Source: DATHWB01 sp040880725 (GTDB lineage Bacteria; Actinomycetota; Acidimicrobiia; Spongiisociales; ZC4RG35). Taken from it: 64,000 nucleotides of DNA. The notes beneath the pieces were generated by a model. It did no database searches. It was not told where the DNA came from and worked only from the letters and a program-made list of their open reading frames with translations. Made by a program: the position numbers and the translations under genes. The stretch lies in the NCBI GenBank assembly GCA_040880725.1, contig JBBDHV010000039.1, positions 1 to 64,000 of the forward strand, read 5' to 3'. Positions 47,925 through 56,441 of this stretch are shown in pieces (position 1 is the stretch's first letter; each line of letters starts with the position of its first letter).

Positions 47925-48796
47925 CGGATCGCCTCGAAGTCACTCGGCCAGTTGGGCTGGACGAGGTGCCACTGTTCGGGTGCCGCCCGGATGAGTGTCT
48001 CGAGTTCGTGGGCGATGGCCTGGGTGGTGGCCCGGACACGGGCAGGACGGTCGGGTCCTTCGGCGACCTGGAGCGGCGGGCGGACGACGACGTGGTGACC
48101 TCCGGCATCGAAGTAGGTGGCGACAGGCAGGATCGGTGCTCCTGTCCGAATCGCCAGGGAGGCCGGCCCCGCAGGCATCGTGGTCTTTTCGCCGAAGAAC
48201 TCGACCTCCACCCCTTTGCCTCTGATGTCTCGGTCGCACAGCAGCGCGACCACGCCTTTTCGTGCGAGCACGGCCTCGAGATCCCGGATCACCTGCCCGC
48301 CGCCGGTCGCGAGCACGATGCCGATGTCCATGGACGTGCGCAGATCCAGAAACCAGTCACGGATCCGATGATTCTTCAGGTTCTCGGCGACGGCGACCAC
48401 CTCCAGTCCGAGTCGGGTCCCGACGGTCGAGGAGAACTCCCAGTTGCCCATGTGCGGGAGGGCAACGATGACTCCGCCGCTGGCATCGCGGGCCGCTTCC
48501 AGATGCTCGAGTCCTTCGACGGTGGTCCGCGCGTCGACGGTGGCTTTCCGGCGGGGACGCACCCAGAGCGCTTCGGCCCAGTACCGCCCGTACGCCCCGA
48601 AGACCGCCGACACATGAGACGACACGTCCGCTTCGGGAACTCCCATGCGGCGGGCGTGGCGCTCGACCATCGCCCGGCGGCCGGTGCCGAATCGTCCGAA
48701 CGTACGGCCGGCGAGTTGGCCTGCGACGATGGCGAGACGAAAAGGGAGGAGGCCGACGAGTCCCGTTCCGACACGCATGGCCAGATAGGCCAGCAT
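47921..48796 (-). CDS. lysophospholipid-type acyltransferase, probably PIM acyltransferase (PatA-like)
   Basis: Belongs to the LpxL/HtrB-like acyltransferase family. The 291 residues start with a hydrophobic segment (about 1-30). The catalytic histidine motif appears as VALPHMGNWEFS (H-x4-E), with AILPVATYF later. By position between pgsA and a pimA-like gene it matches mycobacterial Rv2611c, which acylates the mannose of PIM. The ATG at 48796 lies 2 bp from the end of the MITE copy B, which has pushed it away from pgsA. Confidence 0.85.
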   Translation of the reverse strand: MLAYLAMRVGTGLVGLLPFRLAIVAGQLAGRTFGRFGTGRRAMVERHARRMGVPEADVSSHVSAVFGAYGRYWAEALWVRPRRKATVDARTTVEGLEHLEAARDASGGVIVALPHMGNWEFSSTVGTRLGLEVVAVAENLKNHRIRDWFLDLRTSMDIGIVLATGGGQVIRDLEAVLARKGVVALLCDRDIRGKGVEVEFFGEKTTMPAGPASLAIRTGAPILPVATYFDAGGHHVVVRPPLQVAEGPDRPARVRATTQAIAHELETLIRAAPEQWHLVQPNWPSDFEAIR

Positions 48797-48798
48797 GT

Positions 48799-48966
48799 CT
48801 AGTGGTCCGTCGCCGAAATAATGAGGCGGTCTCTCCGGCCCATGACGCCCCTGGCGGCGTCCTCCTCCTCGCCGAACGGGCCAAGTGCGACTGCGTCAGA
48901 AGTCCTTGCCAGATGACGCCATGTGCTCGGAGACACCGCGCACCTATTTCGGCGACACACCACTAG
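48799..48966. mobile_element. MITE-like element, copy B (168 bp)
   Basis: Same length and nearly the same sequence as the element at 11791-11958, in opposite orientation on the window. Ends are CTAG, with inverted repeats of about 22 bp at 48799-48820 and 48945-48966. The pgsA stop TAG is taken from the right-hand CTAG. Removal would leave pgsA TAG two bases before the acyltransferase ATG. The ends and the CTAG target resemble what is known for IS630-type elements, which insert at the TA of CTAG. That assignment is inference, as no transposase is present. Confidence 0.88.
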
Positions 48967-49535
48967 GTCTTGATCTGTTCGTAGGTCGTCCAGAACCGCT
49001 GTCCGGCGGTGAACCATGCCGCGGCGACGAAGACCCACAGCATCGGCTCGATGTAGCCGGTGAGCATTCCCAGTGTGACGAGGATCACCCGCTCGGCGCG
49101 ACCCATGAGGCCCCCGCGGCCGTCGATTCCGACCGCTTCGGCCTTCGCACGCATGTAGGGGATGAGGAGCGACCCTCCGAGCGCCAGCAACGACAGCAGC
49201 AGGATCCGCACTTCGCCGCGCTGGCTGACGGCGAGGCCGGTGAGGACCGCGATCTCGCCGAGCCGGTCGACGGTGGCGTCGAGGAAGCCGCCCCGTTCGG
49301 TCACCTTCCCGGAGGCCCGAGCGACAGAGCCGTCGAGTCCGTCGAGGGCCGAGCCGGCCAGGGCGACGAGTGCGCCGATGATGATCTCGCCGACCCCGAT
49401 CAGCACCGCGCCGAAGATTGCGATGAAGAGCCCGAACAGGGTCATGAAGGTCGGGGACACCCCGAGGCGGGCGAGGAACCGCCCGATCGGCTCGAGAATT
49501 CCCTGCACGCGGGGACGCACCCGCATGTCGATCAT
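48963..49535 (-). CDS. pgsA: CDP-alcohol phosphatidyltransferase, probably phosphatidylinositol (phosphate) synthase
   Basis: Condenses CDP-diacylglycerol with an inositol alcohol in the membrane. The 190 residues hold the complete family motif D-x2-DG-x2-AR-x8-G-x3-D-x3-D, seen as DGLDGSVAR then GGFLDATVDRL. About six membrane helices surround it. The pgsA, PatA-like and PimA-like order argues for the inositol rather than the glycerol branch. The TAG stop lies in the MITE end. Confidence 0.88.
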   Translation of the reverse strand: MIDMRVRPRVQGILEPIGRFLARLGVSPTFMTLFGLFIAIFGAVLIGVGEIIIGALVALAGSALDGLDGSVARASGKVTERGGFLDATVDRLGEIAVLTGLAVSQRGEVRILLLSLLALGGSLLIPYMRAKAEAVGIDGRGGLMGRAERVILVTLGMLTGYIEPMLWVFVAAAWFTAGQRFWTTYEQIKT

Positions 49536-49657
49536 CGCCGCAAACTACCACGCGGCCACGGCCGGTTCCGCCGGCGAACCGTGTTCGGTGGGCCACCGCT
49601 GGGCCGCGATGTCTAGGGTCGGTAATTCCGATCATCGATGCGTGAAGGAGGTCCTCA

Positions 49658-51706
49658 GTGATCCCGGAGAAGATCCGCAATGTCGCTCTCGTCGGTCACG
49701 GCGGAAGCGGCAAGACCTCCCTCGCCGAAGCACTGCTCCACGTCAGTGGTGTGACGTCTCGACTCGGCTCGGTCGACGCCGGCACGTCGCTTCTCGACCA
49801 CACCCCCGAGGAGCAGGAACGCAAGATCTCTCTCGAGCTGGCAACCGCCGTCGTCGAGTGGCATGACCACCGCATCAACCTGATCGACACGCCGGGATAC
49901 GCCGATTTCGCAGGCGACGCCCGCGCCGCCCTCCGGGCCGCCGACCTCGCACTCTTCGTCGTGTCGGCCGTCGACGGGGTGGAGGTGGGGACCGAACTGA
50001 TGTGGAGAGCCGCCGCGGAGGAAGGGATTCCCCGGGCGATCATGATCACGAAGCTCGATCGGGAGCGTGCGAGTTTCGACCGCACCCTCGCCCAACTGCG
50101 TGAGGCCTTCGGGAAGAGAGTCGCTCCCATCCAGGTGCCGATCGGTTCCGAGTCGTCACTCACCGGCGTGGCGCGCGTCGTCTCGGGACGTTGCTACGAC
50201 TACGCACGGGGCGCCAAGACGGGGACGTTGATCGACACACCCGACGAGGTCGCGGATCTGATCGCTGCCACTCACACGTCCCTCATCGAGTCGGTCGTCG
50301 AAACGGACGACGCCCTGATGGAGGCCTACTTCGAGGGCGTCGAGCCGGAACGTGACATCATCGTCAAGACCGTCCACCAGGGGATGCTGGACGCCGAGAT
50401 CTTCCCGGTCCTGGTGTCGTCGTCGACGAACCTGGTCGGCATCGACCTGTTCGGCGAGTTCCTGGTGGACTTCGCACCGAACCCGCTCGAACGTCTCATC
50501 CCGCCGCTCGAATCCGGTGAGCTCTCGCCCACCGTCGACGGCCCCACCGTCGCCTACGTCTTCAAGACGGTGTCGGATCCGTTCCTCGGGAAGATCTCCA
50601 TGTTCCGGGTGTATCGGGGCTCGGTGAAACACGACCAGCATGTCGAGGTCGCGGGCGGGGAAGTGGTCCGAATGCACAACCTGTTCCGCATGCAGGGCAA
50701 AGACCACACCGATGCCGACGAGATCCTCACAGGTGGAATCGGAGCGGTGGCAAAAGTCGACGAGATCACCACTGGCGACACGTTGCGGGCCCCCGGTACC
50801 GATGTCCGGCTGGCCAAAGTGGCCTATCCGAGGCCGGTCATGGAGCTCGCCATCGAGCCGCATTCGAACCAGGACGACGAGAAGCTGTCGATCGCGCTGG
50901 CGAAGGCCCAGGAGGAGGATCCGACGATCTCGGTGGAGCGGCGGGCGGAGACCCACGAAACCATCCTGTCCGGACTCGGGGACATGCATCTCGACGTCAC
51001 GCTCCATCGCATCTCCCGCAAGTACGGGGTGCAGGTGGACACTCACGTCCCCACGATTCCGTACCGCGAGACGATCACCACGACCGCCTCCGCGGAGGGC
51101 AGGCACAAGAAGCAGTCCGGCGGACGGGGCCAGTACGCCGTTGCCTTCGTCAAGTTCTCACCGCTGCCCCGGGGCAGCGGCTACTCGTACGTCGACGCCG
51201 TCAAAGGCGGAAGCATCCCCCGCCAGTTCATCCCCGCGGTGGACAAAGGCATCCGGGAGGCGCTCGAGCGGGGGATCCTCGCCGGCTTCCCGGTGGTCGA
51301 CATCAGCGCCGAGGTGTACGACGGCAAGTACCACGCAGTCGACTCCGACGAGATGTCCTTCCGCATGGCGGGAATCCAGGGGGTACGGGCCGCAGGACCC
51401 GATTTGAAGCCGGTTCTGCTGGAGCCGGTGGCCCACCTGACGGTGCGGGTTCCGGAGGATCACACCGGGGATATCATGGGCGACATCAACGCCAAGCGGG
51501 GTCGCGTGCTGGGTATGGACACCGACGGGTCGCTCCGGGTGATCACCGCAGAGGTTCCCTTGGCCGAGGTGCAGCGGTATGCGATCGACCTTCGTTCGAT
51601 GACGAGCGGTCGGGGCAGCTTCGAACTGGAAATCGACCATTACGAAGAGGTCCCGCACCAGGAGAGTCAGCGGATCATCGCTGCCGCCCAGGAGGCCGTC
51701 AGCTGA
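49658..51706 (+). CDS. elongation factor G-like protein (FusA2-like)
   Basis: A translational GTPase of 682 residues with G1 GHGGSGKTSLAEALL, G3 DTPGYADFAGD and all later EF-G domains (QSGGRGQYAVAFVKF in domain IV, RGRVLGMDTDGSLRVI in domain V). The G4 motif reads TKLDRER instead of NKxD, a change that may weaken guanine selection. This, and its place outside a str operon, argue for the second EF-G-like group rather than true EF-G. The GTG start has an excellent AAGGAGG (49645-49651) six bases upstream. It is divergent from pgsA. Confidence 0.9.
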   Translation: MIPEKIRNVALVGHGGSGKTSLAEALLHVSGVTSRLGSVDAGTSLLDHTPEEQERKISLELATAVVEWHDHRINLIDTPGYADFAGDARAALRAADLALFVVSAVDGVEVGTELMWRAAAEEGIPRAIMITKLDRERASFDRTLAQLREAFGKRVAPIQVPIGSESSLTGVARVVSGRCYDYARGAKTGTLIDTPDEVADLIAATHTSLIESVVETDDALMEAYFEGVEPERDIIVKTVHQGMLDAEIFPVLVSSSTNLVGIDLFGEFLVDFAPNPLERLIPPLESGELSPTVDGPTVAYVFKTVSDPFLGKISMFRVYRGSVKHDQHVEVAGGEVVRMHNLFRMQGKDHTDADEILTGGIGAVAKVDEITTGDTLRAPGTDVRLAKVAYPRPVMELAIEPHSNQDDEKLSIALAKAQEEDPTISVERRAETHETILSGLGDMHLDVTLHRISRKYGVQVDTHVPTIPYRETITTTASAEGRHKKQSGGRGQYAVAFVKFSPLPRGSGYSYVDAVKGGSIPRQFIPAVDKGIREALERGILAGFPVVDISAEVYDGKYHAVDSDEMSFRMAGIQGVRAAGPDLKPVLLEPVAHLTVRVPEDHTGDIMGDINAKRGRVLGMDTDGSLRVITAEVPLAEVQRYAIDLRSMTSGRGSFELEIDHYEEVPHQESQRIIAAAQEAVS

Positions 51707-51720
51707 AGGAAGGGAACGAG

Positions 51721-53010
51721 ATGTCCGAGGTGACGATCCGTCACGGTGAAAAGGAGACGACCGTCCCGGTCGTCGAAGCAACCGAGGGAAACAGCGGATT
51801 CGACATCTCGGCAGTCCGGGCCGACCTGGGTCTGGTGACCCTGGACCGCGGTTTCGGCAACACTGCCGAAAGCCCGAGCACCGTGTCCTACATCGACGGC
51901 GAGGAAGGTGTGCTGCTGTACCGGGGTTACCCGATCGAGCAGTTGGCGGAGCACTCGAGCTTTCTCGAGGTGTCCTATCTCCTCAACTACGGCGAGTTGC
52001 CGACCGCCCATCAGCTCTCCGAGTTCGAGGAGTCGATCCGGCGCCACACCCTGCTGCGCGAGGACATGAAGTACCTGCTGGAGGCGTTCCCGCACGCAGC
52101 CCACCCGATGCAGATTCTCGCCTCGGGCGTTTCGGCGATGGCCACGTACTACCCCGACGCCCTCGATCCGAAGAACGAGGAGTCGGTCGACATTTCGGCT
52201 CGTCGCCTGATCGCCAAGGTTCCGACGATGATCGCGTTGGCGCACAAGTACAGCGTTCATCAGCCGGCGATGTATCCCCGCAACGACTTGGACTACACGG
52301 CCAACTTCCTGCACATGATGTTCGCCGTCCCCCCGGAGGACTACGAGATCGACCCCGTCGTGGTGAAGGCACTCGAAGTCTTGCTCATCCTCCACGCCGA
52401 TCACGGCCAGAACTGTTCGTCCTCGGCGGTGCGACTGGTCGGCTCCGGGCAGGCCAACATCTTCTCGTCGATCTCGGCAGGGATCCACGCCCTGAGCGGC
52501 CCGCTGCACGGTGGCGCCAATCAGGCAGTGCTCGAGATGCTGCAGAAGATCACCGAGTCCGGCGACAGCGTGGACAGCTTCGTCAAGCGGGCCAAGGACA
52601 AGAACGACCCGTTCCGTCTCATGGGCTTCGGACACCGGGTGTACAAGAACTTCGACCCGAGGGCGAAGATCATCAAGCAGGCGGCCGCGGACGTCCTCGA
52701 CCAACTGCACGTCACCGACCCGATGCTCGAAGTGGCGACGCAACTCGAGCAGGTCGCGTTGGAGGACGACTACTTCATCGAGCGCAAGCTCTACCCGAAC
52801 GTGGACTTCTACTCCGGCATCATCTACCGGGCGATGGGTTTCCCGAACGAGATGTTCCCGGTCCTTTTCGCCTTGGGCCGCCTCCCCGGCTGGATCGCCC
52901 AGTGGCGGGAGATGAGCTCAGACCCGAAGGGCCGCATCTACCGCCCCCGCCAGGTCTACGTCGGTGCCCCCACCCGGGATTACACCCCCATCACCGACCG
53001 AACTGCTTGA
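51721..53010 (+). CDS. gltA: citrate synthase (type II)
   Basis: Condenses oxaloacetate and acetyl-CoA at TCA entry. The 429 residues include the family N-terminal domain, the substrate histidines in LHADHGQNCSSSAVRLVG and GPLHGGANQAVLEML, and GFGHRVYKNFDPRA. The late LGRLPGWIAQWREM follows. It is 14 bp behind the EF-G-like gene, probably in one transcript. The TGA stop is the first part of a GC-rich repeat. Confidence 0.97.
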   Translation: MSEVTIRHGEKETTVPVVEATEGNSGFDISAVRADLGLVTLDRGFGNTAESPSTVSYIDGEEGVLLYRGYPIEQLAEHSSFLEVSYLLNYGELPTAHQLSEFEESIRRHTLLREDMKYLLEAFPHAAHPMQILASGVSAMATYYPDALDPKNEESVDISARRLIAKVPTMIALAHKYSVHQPAMYPRNDLDYTANFLHMMFAVPPEDYEIDPVVVKALEVLLILHADHGQNCSSSAVRLVGSGQANIFSSISAGIHALSGPLHGGANQAVLEMLQKITESGDSVDSFVKRAKDKNDPFRLMGFGHRVYKNFDPRAKIIKQAAADVLDQLHVTDPMLEVATQLEQVALEDDYFIERKLYPNVDFYSGIIYRAMGFPNEMFPVLFALGRLPGWIAQWREMSSDPKGRIYRPRQVYVGAPTRDYTPITDRTA

Positions 53011-53130
53011 TTGTGCGGGGGGGCGACCCCCCTGCACCCCCCGAACGGCGCGGCTGCCGGTGTCGGGGGTCACCTGCGGACCCATTCCATGGCTCATGAC
53101 GAGACATGATCGCGGAGGCCTGGAACGCGC
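53007..53130 (+). repeat. GC-rich dispersed repeat, copy R5 (full, 124 bp)
   Basis: Starts TTGATTGTGC and supplies the gltA stop codon (53008-53010). The head hairpin is identical to R2 apart from CCGAACGG. The middle GGCGCGGCTG is kept, and the tail has GGCTCATGACGAG and ATCGCGGAGGCCTGG. It faces R6 and R7 in inverted orientation; 20 bp separate it from R6. Confidence 0.82.
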
Positions 53131-53150
53131 GAGACGTCGCTGGCTATGAA

Positions 53151-53272
53151 GCGTCCTGGACCTCCGCCAGCAGATCTCGTCATGAGCCCTCGGGTGGACC
53201 CGCAGACAGACCAGGAATCGACGGCCGCGCCAAGCGGGGGGTGCCGGGGGGTTCGACCCCCTGCACAATTAA
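53151..53272 (-). repeat. GC-rich dispersed repeat, copy R6 (122 bp)
   Basis: Minus-strand unit starting TTAATTGTGC at 53272. The head is GTGC, a G-run, TCGAA, a C-run and GGCAC, so both stem arms changed but still pair. Tail elements GGCTCATGACGAG and GGCGGAGGTCCAGG match R5. It lies tandem behind R7. Confidence 0.8.
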
Positions 53273-53275
53273 AGA

Positions 53276-53397
53276 GCGTCCCAGACCGCGTCGTGAAGGT
53301 TCGGTCATGAGTCATTGGGTGAATTCCCAGCCGAACGAGACCGTGCCAGCCGCGCCAAGCGGGGGGTGCCGGGGGGTTCGACCCCCTGCACAATTAA
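53276..53397 (-). repeat. GC-rich dispersed repeat, copy R7 (122 bp)
   Basis: Minus-strand unit starting TTAATTGTGC at 53397; the ferritin stop TAA (53396-53394) is part of it. The head is the same as R6, while the tail (GACTCATGACCG, TCTGGGACGCTC) has drifted. R5-R7 together fill the 383 bp between gltA and the ferritin gene, which holds no other feature. Confidence 0.82.
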
Positions 53398-53891
53398 GCA
53401 GCTTGTCTTTGGCCGAGTTCCCGGTCGAGGAGGAGGAGTGCGCCGCCGTCGTCGCCGATCATCTTGAGTTGTTCGACGATGTCCGAGACGATGGATTCCT
53501 CTTCGATCTGTTCTTCGAGAAACCATTGGAGAAGGGCGAAGCTGGCCGAGTCGCCGTCGGCGAGGGCGGCGGCGTAGAGACCGGAGATGGCTTGGGAGAC
53601 TCGCTGTTCCTGTGCGAAGGCGGTTTCGAACGCGTCGAGGACGGACTCGAAGTCGGTCTTGGGCGCCTCGCCGCCTCCGAGGCTGATCGTGTTGCCGCGA
53701 TGGAGCACATGGTCGAAGAACTTCAGGGCGTGGGCACGTTCTTCTTCAGATTGGACCCGCATCCATTGCGCCATCCCCTGCAGGCTTCGGCTGTCGAAGT
53801 AGGCAGCCATCTGCAGGTAGGCGATCGATGATGCCAGTTCGAGGTCGATCTGGCGGTTGAACTTCTCAGCGAGTGAATCGGACATTCTCAT
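53394..53891 (-). CDS. bacterial non-haem ferritin
   Basis: Iron-storage cage protein with ferroxidase activity. The 165 residues form a four-helix bundle plus a fifth helix. Metal ligands are visible in NRQIDLELASSIAYLQMA, VQSEEERAHALKFFDHVL and FLEEQIEEESIVSDIVEQL. No haem-binding bacterioferritin methionine pattern stands out. Starts at 53891 (MRMSD) or 53885 (MSDSL) are both possible. The gene is convergent with gltA and ends inside repeat R7. Confidence 0.93.
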   Translation of the reverse strand: MRMSDSLAEKFNRQIDLELASSIAYLQMAAYFDSRSLQGMAQWMRVQSEEERAHALKFFDHVLHRGNTISLGGGEAPKTDFESVLDAFETAFAQEQRVSQAISGLYAAALADGDSASFALLQWFLEEQIEEESIVSDIVEQLKMIGDDGGALLLLDRELGQRQAA

Positions 53892-53901
53892 GCCCGAGAA
53901 C

Positions 53902-54393
53902 TTAGCTTTCTTCGCCGCCGCCAACTGGCGGAACGTCTTCGGCGTACACCTCTTCGGCGAGGTCGCCGGTGAGTGCGTCGAACTGGACGAGGGCTCGCCG
54001 GCTGGGGGGCTCGTCGGCGGAATACATGATGACCTGCCAGTGGGGCCGGGACCGCCATCCGACGAAGGTGACTGCCGCGGAGGCATGTCCGACGGGAAAG
54101 CCGACGTGGGTCGCGGCTTTGGAGAGGGCGGCTTCCTGGTCGATTTGGAGCGGCCAGGACGCGGCGATGTGCCAGCCGGCGAGTACGACGAGGAGTCCCA
54201 CGCCGAGCCACATCAGCGGCTGATTGGCGGCGAGTCCGGCGAGCAGGACCCCAGCCCCCAGGTAGATCCATCCGGACACTCGACGCCGCCGCGGATCCGG
54301 AAACCGGTACGGGCCGACGATGGAACTGTCGAGTTCGTCGGGGACGCCTGCGGTTTCCGCAACGTCGGAGGGGATGTGAATTCCGTCTGTCAT
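53902..54393 (-). CDS. two-TM membrane protein of unknown function
   Basis: A 163-residue protein with a soluble N-terminus (MTDGIHIPSDVAETAG), two adjacent membrane helices (about 42-62 and 66-83) and a C-terminal cytosolic domain with FVGWRSRPHWQVIMYSADEPP. Its ATG overlaps the thrS stop by 4 bp and it ends 10 bp before ferritin. In mycobacteria the genes after thrS are pgsA-type, so it is not a backbone member I recognise. A wider open frame over thrS is shadow. Confidence 0.75.
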   Translation of the reverse strand: MTDGIHIPSDVAETAGVPDELDSSIVGPYRFPDPRRRRVSGWIYLGAGVLLAGLAANQPLMWLGVGLLVVLAGWHIAASWPLQIDQEAALSKAATHVGFPVGHASAAVTFVGWRSRPHWQVIMYSADEPPSRRALVQFDALTGDLAEEVYAEDVPPVGGGEES

Positions 54394-56336
54394 GGTCTGG
54401 TGGGTGGCTCGGCTTCGGCACTCAACTCGGCGATGATCTCGTCGACGGCGACTCCGCGCTTTTCGTCGTCGTCGCCGTACCGACGGTACCCGGAGGTGCC
54501 GCTCTCGACGTCTTTGTCGCCGACGACGAGCACGGCGGGGGTCTTGTGGGTGATGGCCCTCCGCACTTTCTCGCCGACGGTCTCGTCGCTCTCGTCGACT
54601 TCGGCCCGCAGTCCTGCGGCTTTCATCTGGTCCCGGACGCTCCAGGCGTAGTCGTTGTGCCGGTCGGCGACGGGGACGATCTGGGCCTGGACGGGTGCCA
54701 GCCACGTCGGGAACGCCCCGGCGTAATGCTCGGTGAGCACTCCGAAGAACCGCTCCAGCGAACCGGCTTTGGCACAGTGGATCATGACGGGACGCTCGGC
54801 CGCGTTCTCCTTGCCGGCATAGGTGAGGTCGAAGCGTTCGGGATGGGAGAAGTCGGCCTGGATGGTCGACATCTGCCACCGACGGCCGATGGCGTCTTTG
54901 ATGTGGACGTCGATCTTCGGACCGTAGAACGCACCTTCTCCTTCGGCGACGGTGTAGGGCTGTCCGACTTCGTCGAGGGCGGCGGCGAGCTGCTGTTCGG
55001 CGATCGCCCACAGGTCGAGGTCGCCCACGTACTTTTCGGGCCGGGTGGACAGATCGGCTTCGAATTCGGTGAAGCCGAAGGAGCCGAGCCATTCGAGCAC
55101 GAAGTCGAGGTGTCGTTTCAGCTCGCCGGCGAGTTGGTCGCGGGTGCAGAAGGTGTGCGAGTCGTCCTGGGTGAATCCCCTGGCCCGCAGCAGCCCGTGC
55201 AGCACGCCGGAACGTTCGTAGCGGTAGACACTCCCCAATTCCGCGAACCGGAGGGGAAGTTCCCGATAGGACCGTGCGCTGCTCTTGTAGATGAGCACGT
55301 GGAACGGGCAGTTCATCGGTTTGACCCGGTAGCGCTCGTCTCCGTCCATTTCGATCGCCGGGTACATGTTCTCGGCGTAGAAGTCGGTGTGCCCGGAGGT
55401 GTCCCACAGCGCTTCTCGTGCCACGTGGGGCGAGTAGACGAAGTCGAACCCGTACTTTTCGTGGAGACGTCTGGAGTGGTCTTCGATCAGCTTGCGGATC
55501 ATTCCGCCGTTGGGATGCCACACGCTGAGGCCGCCGCCGAGGTCGCGGGGGAACGAGAAGAGGTCGAGTTCGGGCCCCAGCTTGCGGTGGTCGCGGCGTT
55601 CAGCCTCCTCCAGCCGATGGAGGTGTTCTTCCAGTGCCTTCTTGGATTCCCATGCCGTCCCGTAGATGCGTTGCAGCTGCGGATTGGCTTCGTCTCCCCG
55701 CCAGTACGCACCCGCCGAACGCAGCAGCTTCACTGCCTTGAGCCGCCCGGTGCTGGGTACGTGCGGCCCGCGGCACAGGTCGACGAAGCCGTTGTTCCGG
55801 TACACCGTGACCGTTTCGCCGTCGGGTACTTCGGACGGTTCGACGCTTTCGATGATCTCGCGTTTGAACTTGTGATCGGCGAAGACTTCCAGGGCTCTGG
55901 CTTGGCTCATCGCTTCGCGCACGAAGGGCTGGTCGGCTTCGATGATCTCGGCCATTTTCGCTTCGATCGCTTCGAGATCTTCGGGGGTGAACGGCCGTCC
56001 GATGTCGAAGTCGTAGTAGAAGCCGTCGGTGATGGGCGGTCCGATCGCGAATGTCGCACCTTCGTGGAGTGTGAGCACTGCTTGTGCCATGACATGTGCT
56101 GCCGAGTGGCGCAGGATGCTCCGGCCGTCGTCGGTGTTCTCGGTGACGATTTCGATTGCGCCGCCGTGTGGCAGCGGTCGCATGAGGTCGAGGGCCTCTC
56201 CGTCGAGCTTCACTGCGACGGCGGCTTTGGCCAATCGTTCACCGATCCGGGCTGCGACATCGTGCCCGCTCGCACCGTCAGGATGCTCGACCCGGGAACC
56301 GTCGGGGAGCTGAATCTCTATCGCCAATTGGATCAC
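54390..56336 (-). CDS. thrS: threonyl-tRNA synthetase
   Basis: Charges tRNA-Thr and edits serine. The 648 residues begin with a TGS domain. The editing domain has HSAAHVMAQAVLTL, with a late cysteine in VDLCRGPHV. The class II core follows with MNCPFHVLIYKSSARSYRELP and RARGFTQDDSHTFC. A C-terminal anticodon domain has AQIVPVADRHNDYAW. It starts with GTG at 56336. No T-box-like leader was seen in the 105 bp upstream. Confidence 0.97.
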   Translation of the reverse strand: MIQLAIEIQLPDGSRVEHPDGASGHDVAARIGERLAKAAVAVKLDGEALDLMRPLPHGGAIEIVTENTDDGRSILRHSAAHVMAQAVLTLHEGATFAIGPPITDGFYYDFDIGRPFTPEDLEAIEAKMAEIIEADQPFVREAMSQARALEVFADHKFKREIIESVEPSEVPDGETVTVYRNNGFVDLCRGPHVPSTGRLKAVKLLRSAGAYWRGDEANPQLQRIYGTAWESKKALEEHLHRLEEAERRDHRKLGPELDLFSFPRDLGGGLSVWHPNGGMIRKLIEDHSRRLHEKYGFDFVYSPHVAREALWDTSGHTDFYAENMYPAIEMDGDERYRVKPMNCPFHVLIYKSSARSYRELPLRFAELGSVYRYERSGVLHGLLRARGFTQDDSHTFCTRDQLAGELKRHLDFVLEWLGSFGFTEFEADLSTRPEKYVGDLDLWAIAEQQLAAALDEVGQPYTVAEGEGAFYGPKIDVHIKDAIGRRWQMSTIQADFSHPERFDLTYAGKENAAERPVMIHCAKAGSLERFFGVLTEHYAGAFPTWLAPVQAQIVPVADRHNDYAWSVRDQMKAAGLRAEVDESDETVGEKVRRAITHKTPAVLVVGDKDVESGTSGYRRYGDDDEKRGVAVDEIIAELSAEAEPPTRP

Positions 56337-56441
56337 TCGCTAGATTGCTGGGAGCGCCGCAGGGTACTGCCAGTGCCCACGGGGTCGTTCGCGGTTTTTC
56401 GACCAAGACGATGCAGCGAAGCAGAACGGGGATTTGGTCTG

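Noticed and set aside
53240..53397. GGTTCGA in the GC-rich repeats as a tRNA T-loop
   Set aside because: No acceptor, D or anticodon arm can be formed; it is the loop of the repeat hairpin.
53902..55521. 539-codon minus-strand frame over thrS
   Set aside because: Only its last 163 codons (from 54393) are a plausible gene; the rest is a shadow of thrS.
56337..56441. T-box leader before thrS
   Set aside because: No T-box consensus or specifier hairpin was found in the 105-bp divergent region.
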